From contig OX442416.1 of the NCBI GenBank assembly GCA_949361645.1, positions 16,744,993-16,808,992 on the forward strand: a DNA stretch of 64,000 nucleotides. The letters are read 5' to 3'. Made by a program: the position numbers and the translations under genes. The stretch is from Spongilla lacustris. Taxonomy: Eukaryota > Porifera > Demospongiae > Spongillida > Spongillidae. This document shows positions 56,401 to 64,000 of the stretch, one piece after another. Numbering within the stretch: the first letter of the stretch is position 1; each line of letters starts with the position of its first letter. Under the pieces are notes generated by a model. That model was not told where the DNA came from. It searched no databases and saw only the letters and a program-made list of their open reading frames with translations.

Positions 56401-57205
56401 TGGACTCTATGGCAATAAGCTGTGGAGTGGACCCTACATGTATGGCATACAGCTACCAAGGCTGCACTGTAAACAGCTACTGTTTTGAGTGGACCCTATG
56501 GCAGACAGGTACTGAATATCTCACAGAATACAGCTACTACCCTATGGCAATAAGTGATGGAGTACCCAGAGTTAACAGCTATACAGTATGAAGTACAGCT
56601 ATGGTGTACCCCGCCCCATAGCAAACAGCTATGGTGTACCTAGCAGCTACAAAGAATTTCATAGCAACAGCTACTGTATGGAGTGCACCCTATGGCAAGA
56701 AGCGATGCATGGAGAATCAATAGTAACTCAAATCTATGGCAGACACTTAACAGCTACAGTGTATGGAGCTTGGAGTGCTCCCTATTGCACACAGCTACAT
56801 GTATGAAGTACCTCATGGCAAGAAGCTATGGGTTTAACCAGCCCTATGGTGAGTACCCCATATAGCAAGCACCTACATGTGTATAAGTCCTTTGGCAGAT
56901 AGCCATGAAGTACCCCACAGCTAATAGTGTGTGCGTGTGAGTGTGTATGCATAAGTGTACATGTATGTATGCATGTGTTGTTGTATAAGTGGCTATGAAT
57001 CCTCTCTCCGCCTCTGTGCATGCACATTGTACATGTATGTCAGTATATGTATGCTAAGAATCAGTTCTTGAATTACTTGTGCATATGCACATAAATCTAA
57101 TTGACTAGTTTTGTGATGACATTCTCCATTGTTTTCCACAATCCACAGCTCAAACTCCAGCTATCAATGCTCACCAATAGCAAGCTTAGCTTTGCAAGTT
57201 TGGCC

Positions 57206-57545
57206 TACTCACTCACTCACTCACTCACTCCCTCCCTCCTCCCTCCCTCCTCCCTCCCTCCTCCCTCCCTCCCTCCTCCCTCCCTCCCTCCCTCCTCCCT
57301 CCCTCCTCCCTCCCTCCCTCCTCCCTCCTCCCTCCCTCCCTCCTCCCTCCCTCCCTCCTCCCTCCCTCCCTCCTCCCTCCCTCCCTCCTCCCTCCCTCCT
57401 CCCTCCCTCCTCCCTCCCTCCCTCCTCCCTCCCTCCTCCCTCCTCCCTCCCTCCCTCCTCCCTCCCTCCTCCCTCCCTCCCTCCTCCGTCCCTCCGTCCC
57501 TCCCTCCCTCCCTCCCTCCCTCCCTCCCTCCCTCCCTCCCTCCCT
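57206..57545. repeat. (CCTCCCT)n-type pyrimidine tract
   Basis: About 340 bp of CCCTCCCTCCT units, preceded by (actc)n and ending in pure (CCCT)n. Poly-Pro/Ser/Leu and poly-Gly/Arg/Glu ORFs in it are artefacts. Confidence 0.95.
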
Positions 57546-57639
57546 GTATGTGTGGGCCCCCAGCTAGGACTGACTCCTCCTACCCGGGCCCCTCCTTCCA
57601 TGATCCTTTCCTTCCATCTCCTCTCCTCCCCCCATCAGA

Positions 57640-57810
57640 GACCCAGAACAGTAATGAAGATAAGGATAGACTGAGCAAGGTTACCCAGTCTGAGGGGGAG
57701 GCGGAGCCAGCAGGCCACTTTGACATGGGGGCCACTCTCACCTTGGAGATCGAGTCAGAACAGAACAGGGACCAGCGGGCTGCCGTGGAGAAGGCACAGA
57801 ATTTGAACCA
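57640..57810 (+). CDS. Candidate exon, unrecognised
   Basis: After a pyrimidine-rich acceptor (ccccatcag) the frame reads [20 protein letters not shown], then [20 protein letters not shown] and a helical end to NLNQ|gtctgg. It is acidic and non-repetitive in contrast to the adjoining tract. Probably part of the 53.9-55.5 kb gene. Confidence 0.5.
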
Positions 57811-58339
57811 GGTCTGGGCACTGGTCACACTTGAAATAACCCTTTATACATGTAGGCCAGTCAAATACAGTGATATTGGCCCTTTAAAGATACCAGTTTT
57901 AACCCTGTAAAGACACCAATATCAGCATTATTCCCAGAACAGATTTTTTTATTTGTACATGTATATGTACATAGTGTCTAGTTGCCTTGGTGATTTAACC
58001 ATAGTACATGTCCTTGTACTATGCGGCAAAAGTCATAGTCTGTTGTATGATGATTAATATTATTTTTCCATATGTAGTCAAGGACAGAACTACACCAAGT
58101 ACATCGAGGGGAGGGAGACCTCACAGGGGAGTGCAGCCAGCAGGTGGGTGTGGTCAAGGAAGGTGTGGTAGCAGATGTGATGAAGCCAAATATTGTGTCA
58201 TACAATTGTACGAGATTACATGAGTGTTGTGTGTGTGTGTTCGTGTATGTGTGTGTGCGTGTGCGTGTATGTATGATAACAAGCACATGATGCATGAACA
58301 TGTACTGTACAGAAAGTGTCACACACTTTAAAGGGCACA

Positions 58340-58612
58340 CTTAAAAAGGAGCATGCCGTAATGGGCACACTTTAAAGGGAGCATGCTGTAATGGGCACAC
58401 TTTAGAAGGAGCATGCCGTAATGGGCACACTTTAAAGGCAGCATGCCATAATGGGCACACTTTAAAGGCAGCATGCCGTAATGGGCACACTTTAAAGGCA
58501 GCATGCCGTAATGGGCACACTTTAAAAGGCAGCATGCCGTAATGGGCAAACTTTAAAGGCAGCATGCCGTAATGGGCACACTTTAAAAGGAGCATGCCGT
58601 AATGGGCACACT
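58340..58612. repeat. ~30-bp tandem repeat, about 9 units
   Basis: Units of 'gcatgccgtaatgggcacac' plus 'tttaaaggca' with small changes. No spacers of variable sequence, so it is not a CRISPR-like array. Confidence 0.92.
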
Positions 58613-58668
58613 TTTCATTGCGGCATAATGTGCAGACAGCATTCTAGGTGCCATTTTCCCCTCCCCTA

Positions 58669-58769
58669 GGAAAGGTCCCCTGTAGTCACAGTGACTGTAC
58701 TGTTCATTGGCAGTACCAACCTGACATCTGCAAAGACTAAAAGGAGGCAGGCTACTGCGGCTTTGGAGG
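58669..58769 (+). CDS. Candidate exon, unrecognised
   Basis: Acceptor ttcccctcccctag, donor gag|gtaggt. Encodes ERSPVVTVTVLFIGSTNLTS and a basic helical tail (AKTKRRQATAALE). Open in one frame and non-repetitive. Confidence 0.5.
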
Positions 58770-58867
58770 TAGGTGTGTGCTGGTGTGTGTGCTAGCGTGT
58801 GCTGGTGTGTCATGAGGTTTGTGCTGGTGTGTGCATGATGTATGGGCTGGTATAGATATAGGCTACA

Positions 58868-60433
58868 TGTAGCTTATACACCATACACCAGCCTATACCC
58901 ATATACCAGCCTATACACCATACACCAGCCGATATCCCATACATCAGCCTACAATGTACATGTATACACCATACACCAAACTATACACTGTACCCAGCCT
59001 ATACACCATACACCAGCCATCCCATACATCAGTCTATACACCATACACCAGCCGATATCCCATACACCAGCCTATACACCATACACCAGCCTATACACCA
59101 TACACCAGCCTATACACCATACACCAGCCTATACACCATACACCAGCCGATATCCCATACACCAGCCACCAGCCTATACACCATACACCAGCCTATACAC
59201 TATACACCAGCCTATATCCCATACACCAGCCTATACACCGTACCCCAGCCTATACACCATACACCAGCCTATACACCAGCCTATACACCATACACCAGCC
59301 TATACACCATACACCAGCCTATACACCATAAACCAGCCTATACACCATACACCAGCCTATACACCATACACCAGCCTATACAACATACACCAGCCTATAC
59401 ACCATATACCAGCCTATACACCATACACCAGCCTATACACCATACACCAGCCTATATACCATACACCAGCCTATACACCATACATCAGCCTATACACCAT
59501 ACACCAGCCTATACACCATACACCAGCCTATACACCATACACCAGCCTATATACCATACACCAGCCTATACACCATACATCAGCCTATACACCATACACC
59601 AGCCTATACACCATACACCAGCCAACCTATACACCATACATCAGCCTATACACTATACACCAGCCTATACACTATACACCAGCCTATACACCATACACCA
59701 GCCTATACACCGTACCCCAGCCTATACACCATACACCAGCCTATACACCATACACCAGCCTATACACCATACACCAGCCTATACACCATACACCAGCTTA
59801 TACACCATACACCAACTTATACACCATACACCAACCTATACACCATACCCAGCCTATACACCATACACCAGCCTATGCACCATACACCAGCCTATACAGC
59901 ATACACCAGCCTGTACACCATACACCAGCCTATACACCATACACCAGCCTATACACCGTACCCCAGCCTATACACCGTATCCCAGCCTATACACCATACA
60001 CCTGCAGCCTATACACCCTACACCAGCCTATACACCATACACCAGCCTATACACCATACACCAGCCTGTACACCATACACCAGCCTATACACCATACACC
60101 AGCCTATACACCATACACCAGCCTGTACACCATACAACAGCCTATACACCATACACCAGCTTATACACCATACAATGTACACCAACCTATACACCGTACC
60201 AGCCTATACATCATACACCAGCCTATACACCATACACCAGCCTATACAGCATACACCAGCCTGTACACCATACACCAGCCTATACACCATACACCAGCCT
60301 ATACACCGTACCCCAGCCTATACACCGTACCCCAGCCTATTCACCATACACCAGCCTATATACCATACACCAGCCTATACACCATACATCAGCCTATACA
60401 CCATACCAGCCTATACACCATACACCAGCCTAG
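58868..60433. repeat. 19-bp minisatellite (cctatacaccatacaccag), ~1.57 kb
   Basis: About 80 tandem copies with occasional substitutions and unit-length changes. Since 19 is not a multiple of three, the long ORF (542 codons of YTPYTSLYTIHQPI-like repeats) cycles through three codon registers and arises because the unit lacks stops. Not taken as a gene. Confidence 0.95.
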
Positions 60434-60650
60434 GCTATGCTTGATCTGGGGCTGCATGGTACCTACCTAGACTTATTGTGAGTACTGAAGGTTAAGTATT
60501 CATGTGTCTTTCCTCTTCACCTTCGTACCACCTACAAATGTCCTTTCTATCTGTAAATGGCCTTATAGGTATAGTTTTAATTCACCCAAGCACTGTAGAA
60601 ACCATACAGAGAAGTTGCATGTATAAGTCATACAAGCCACACACTGTGTG

Positions 60651-60685
<35 letters not shown>

Positions 60686-61561
60686 GTAATGACAGTGGCC
60701 TGTTGGGCAAGCACTAGTCCTGATGCCTTGACCTAGCGGGAGGAGGTGGAGTGTGCTTTGTGCAGGATGCTGAGGGCTTGGTGTTCTGATGCATAACTGT
60801 CACTTTTTTCCTCTAGGTTTCAATATGAAGAGCTGTTCATTTGTTTAAATGTCTGTTTGCAACTGTTTCCATGGAGATGTGCTACCATAAAGTATCTATG
60901 ATGCTACTTAAGGACACTTATCTTTTTTTTTGTTTGGTGCTCATTTATATGACACTAGACTTACTTGTAGCTGTGATAGCCATCCGATGATGAGGAAGAA
61001 GAGCAGCAGGGTCTTTGTGGTGTATGAACAATTTTTTTTTTAATGGTCCATTTGTAAAGTTACTAAACGTAACTCAGTGAAGGGAAGGGCAGCATGACCT
61101 GCCGAACTGATCACTACGGTAAATGTATTTAAAAAGTTCGATATCTTGACACGTTTAAAATGAGAAACGCCCACGCTGCCGCGGGTCCGCCCAGTGTTTC
61201 ATCGCCCATTGACTGCGAAAGGGGCTAAGAGAAACTAAATATATCGTAGGAAGACCGAAGTATCGCTTTTTATTATCTCTGCTTTCACGATATGCTGCCC
61301 GTGCGATGATCGCGAGGCTTCATGGCAATTGCCGCATAGAAAGGTGGCATAAAAAGTGCTGGTGGCGTGCACACTAATAAGGCAATATTGAAAGAATGGG
61401 TAGCGGAGCATTGGGACTCCCGTCGTGAGCTATTAGTGGACGAAGCCGACATCTTTCCTATGGCTTTAGGTCATCTGCGGTGCGTGTTCAATCTGTGTCT
61501 ACGGGAGCTATATATACTGGAGCTATATATATCGAAGGGTCAGGCCAATGCGTACTATTAG
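60434..61561. other. Mostly non-coding interval
   Basis: A (GT)n/poly-G tract at 60656-60686 and a possible small acidic exon near 60982-61012 (PSDDEEEEQQG). No other gene supported; 61140-61560 is GC-richer and unassigned. Confidence 0.4.
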
Positions 61562-61765
61562 CAGGGCCGTAGCCTCAAGTCTGGTTCTACGGTTTTAACC
61601 GGACCACTTTTTCCCGAATAAAGTTCACAAATGTACTTGTCTCCGGGCTGTCCTGTAACGGCACGCGCTCACGCAAACGTTTTACCTCCCCATATTCCGT
61701 ATTCGGGCCAATCGCAAAGAGAAGTAACCGGACCACTTACTATAGTCAGTGTGGCTACGGCCCTG
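61562..61765. mobile_element. ~204-bp hAT-like MITE
   Basis: The TIR CAGGGCCGTAGCC at the left matches GGCTACGGCCCTG at the right. Both subterminal parts carry 'taaccggaccactt' in direct orientation. Flanks agree at 5 of 8 positions (worn TSD). No coding capacity. Confidence 0.75.
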
Positions 61766-62214
61766 ATTTTAGTCATACGTCAGAGCCCCGCTTTGTATGC
61801 GTCTCGTGAGCTAGCGCCATTAGTATTATTGATAAATGACATAATTCTTAATAAATGTTAGTACTTTATGAATAAATTAGTGCGGTAGAAATTAAATTTT
61901 TGTCTTGAATTTAGTACAAGAATGGCTCATGGTATAAATCTATTAAATACAGATTCACAATCAGACCGATTTATCGTACTTATTACATGTGTTTAAAAAT
62001 CAATTTAAAATAAAAGAGCTAAATGTCCGCCTATGTATGCATGGGCAATTTCTCCATATGACTCACTGTTGTAAGGGTTATCTGTTGTGGGCAACGTAAG
62101 CGGTTGTGTGAAGTGTAACCTCATGTGGTAACAACTCGGCCTAAGCATATAGTCCATTTTACAGGAGTGTTTGAAATAGTGCTGTGTATATAAATAATTT
62201 TCCACAGCAAATGT

Positions 62215-62416
62215 GATGGTGTTTACCCGGGCATGGGGCAGGTTGTCACAATGGTACCCATTATTTGTAATCTGGAATTTTATAAATGCAATTGCTTTTT
62301 AAAAATAAGCTGAAATAGCCAAAGTGTGCGTAGATGATGTCCTTTTATTATGTAATTTAATTGGCACTTTCAAAATCGGGTACAAAAATTGGGACAACCG
62401 GCCCCGGTCTCCCCTA
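62215..62416 (+). mobile_element. Right-end relic of the pogo-like family
   Basis: Sequence from 'gggcatggggcaggttgtca' to 'ggccccggtctcccct' parallels 13813-13997 with small indels, including the shared 'ctgaaatagccaaagtgt' stretch. It contains no transposase. Confidence 0.85.
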
Positions 62417-62624
62417 TATCCTATTTGACGTTCTAATAGAATCCCTAGCCATATCACGAGATTGCCCTCACATTATCTAGCCCCGGCCCCGACCCGGCCC
62501 AATTCAAGGAATAAATTCTATTAAATGTCATCCAAAAATATAACCATACACATATACATGTATATTGAACTAATCAATACAAATTATTTGTCCTTATTGC
62601 CATTCATGCACATCTAAATCTGCT

Positions 62625-63155
62625 CTATATTGTACCAAGTAGTTTAGCTGTTTCTTCATCGCGCTTTTTAATGACTTCATTATAAGACGCCAATTTCGGT
62701 TCCAATGTCTTACGATGGTCAGAAACTAATGACAAAAATTGCTCCCTGTCGAGTGATTTGATTAGAATGCGTTTATCTTTGAGAAGCCTGAACTTTTCTA
62801 ATGCAGTGCGTATTTCAGCAGCTGTCTCGTTGTTGTTGTGAAGGGCCACAGCGTAAATCATCAGTTCTGTGCCTGTAAACGTACTGAGCAATATATCACA
62901 GCACTTATCAACACAAGGTGTCCAATTCATGTACAGTTCAAACTTTGAGTTAGCTGGAAAGGTGGATGCTTTAAAATCTTCTATGAATAACTCCTCTGCA
63001 TGCAATCCACCTTTGCCTTGATTCCTATAGTAATGAAGCTGCTGCTTCCCGGCAGCTGTACACTTGACTATCAGGTAGGTAGTGCTGTACCAAGTCTTCT
63101 CACATTGAACTCTTGTTTTTGTTTTAATGAACTTTGCCAATTCATCAACAGTAAA
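62625..63155 (-). CDS. AID/APOBEC-like cytidine deaminase, terminal exon
   Basis: One open exon of 176 codons ends at TAG 62625-62627. The first ATG-like residue (63140) is TTG; the frame begins after a splice acceptor (ttattatag) at 63155, so an upstream exon exists beyond the visible ORF. The zinc-deaminase signature is complete: LHAEELFIEDF (His47, catalytic Glu49 counted from 63140) and NWTPCVDKC (Pro75, Cys76, Cys80), spaced 26 residues, as in AID/APOBEC (HAE...SWSPC). The C-terminal half alternates strands and helices (MIYAVAL, EIRTALEKFRLLKDKRILIKSL) as in that fold. Predicted to deaminate cytosine in single-stranded DNA or RNA; substrate and role are inference. Confidence 0.85.
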   Translation of the reverse strand, partial: FTVDELAKFIKTKTRVQCEKTWYSTTYLIVKCTAAGKQQLHYYRNQGKGGLHAEELFIEDFKASTFPANSKFELYMNWTPCVDKCCDILLSTFTGTELMIYAVALHNNNETAAEIRTALEKFRLLKDKRILIKSLDREQFLSLVSDHRKTLEPKLASYNEVIKKRDEETAKLLGTI

Positions 63156-64000
63156 CTATAATAGATGAAAATGCAATAATTCCAATATATGTACATGTAC
63201 ATGTATAATTGCACATGCATTTACTTGTATACTTGGGTACTTATTAAAATGCATTGCTAAATAATAGTATACTGCATGTGACATATTCAATCCTTTGTTG
63301 TTTCAAATCAAGTGTCTGGGTGTATGATGTGAGAAGACTTGCATGTGCACACAACTAATTAATCTTACTAATTTGCTAGATTCAACCATCATTTTAATAT
63401 ACATTAGGTGATTAGCTGATCCTGGGACTTCAGATCGCACACGCAACGAAACGGTATAAAACCGTATAATAAAGACAAATTCCCTCTAAAAATCTGTCCT
63501 TAAAAGGGATGCGAATACCAAAACTGTTTACCGCATTCGAAATCGGACACGGTAGTTTAGATAAGGGACACAAATTTCAGCGCAATCCAGCATGTAACGG
63601 TGGAAAAATCCACTAAAAACTACTTATTTAGGGTGGTTACTGAAAATGAAACGCTATGCAGTCAGGAAGTCACGTGAACAGTTGTAGTTTTGTACTTTTA
63701 ATGCCAGATGATGTATAAACAATATAATTTGGGTATCCCCAACCAAGTGATGTAAAAAAATTTTAAGTGCTATAAGTGCAATTGGAATATGCATATACAC
63801 ATTCCAGCATCTGGGTTCAGTTTTATTTATGGCTTAAAATCTATACTATGATACCTATATATGTAGATTCCTAACTTGTAAAATTTTATAGGTTTCTATC
63901 CAAATGAGGTCACTTTCTCTGTAATAACTCACCCTAATATGAAATGAAAATGGTATTGATGAATCTTTAAGTATGTCAGCAACATGATCATGCAAATGTA
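63156..64000. other. Upstream intron/flank of the deaminase gene
   Basis: AT-rich sequence with acatgtacatg motifs; no second exon recognised within the window. Confidence 0.4.

Noticed and set aside
57101..57910. 269-codon Pro/Ser/Leu-rich ORF and its Gly/Arg/Glu-rich antisense partner
   Set aside because: Lies on a CCCTCCCT tract; only the non-repetitive part near 57640-57810 looks like an exon.
58340..58612. CRISPR-like look of regular 30-bp repeats
   Set aside because: Units are directly tandem, with no unique spacers, and the genome is eukaryotic.
58842..60470. 542-codon ORF of YTPYTSLYTIHQPI-like repeats
   Set aside because: Product of a stop-free 19-bp tandem repeat; no start context or domain, and parallel ORFs exist in other frames.
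62215..62416. Separate new MITE
   Set aside because: It aligns with the right end of the pogo-like element at 13813-13997, so it is a relic of that family.

Overview
This is a eukaryotic, animal-type genomic window, most likely from a demosponge. The evidence is a signal-peptide/beta-helix/multi-pass membrane gene of a kind I associate with sponges, introns with GT-AG borders, long simple-sequence arrays, and many transposon families flanked by target-site duplications (TSDs). The species assignment is inference. Nothing suggests a bacterial replicon.

Layout. 0-20 kb is mostly non-coding repeat-rich DNA: a partial copy of an ~1.1-1.2 kb hAT-like non-autonomous family (~568-1525), a (CA)n tract, a decayed zinc-finger/reverse-transcriptase retroelement (7961-10560, minus), a pogo/Tigger-like DNA transposon with a broken transposase (11854-13997), a perfect 249-bp tandem duplication (14806-15303) and a C-terminal scrap of a retroelement like the one at 8-10 kb (~17755-17960). 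20.4-29.0 kb holds one host gene on the minus strand (signal peptide, right-handed beta-helix, Cys-rich segment, multi-pass membrane C-terminus). It is split by two insertions: a non-autonomous element (21507-22739, perfect 8-bp TSD) and a hAT transposon (~23463-27516), which itself carries a second copy of that non-autonomous family (24873-25993, perfect 8-bp TSD). A 493-bp hAT-like element (29392-29884) sits just upstream of the gene. 30-34.8 kb has possible host exons and a dead hAT transposase.

The centrepiece is 34906-49078: a 14.2-kb integrated virus-like element with ~358-bp terminal inverted repeats (TIRs) and a 5-bp TSD (CGAGC), inserted in a Crypton-type tyrosine-recombinase domain. 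It encodes a retroviral-type DDE integrase, a predicted double-jelly-roll major capsid protein, a predicted minor capsid (penton) protein, a small two-helix membrane protein, a long repetitive fibre, a bacterial-type HU/IHF DNA-binding protein and several unknown small proteins. I see no protein-primed DNA polymerase, packaging ATPase or maturation protease. It therefore looks like a Polinton/Maverick-related element that keeps the integration and particle modules but not the replication and packaging ones. The fibre reading frame has no usable ATG and is entered from an upstream ORF at a textbook -1 slippery heptamer next to a stop codon. A second gene also changes frame by -1. A third gene is cut by an 848-bp TTAA-flanked transposon.

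49-64 kb: another TIR element (49766-50498), a pair of ~650-bp inverted repeats (~52450-53104 and ~55740-56400), one of which holds a 272-bp MITE with a 4-bp TSD whose empty site is preserved in the other arm, exons of an unrecognised multi-exon host gene (about 53.9-58.8 kb, plus), several tandem arrays, including a ~1.57-kb 19-bp minisatellite, a small hAT-like MITE (61562-61765), a pogo 3'-end relic (~62215-62416), and finally the terminal exon of an AID/APOBEC-like cytidine deaminase (62625-63155, minus).
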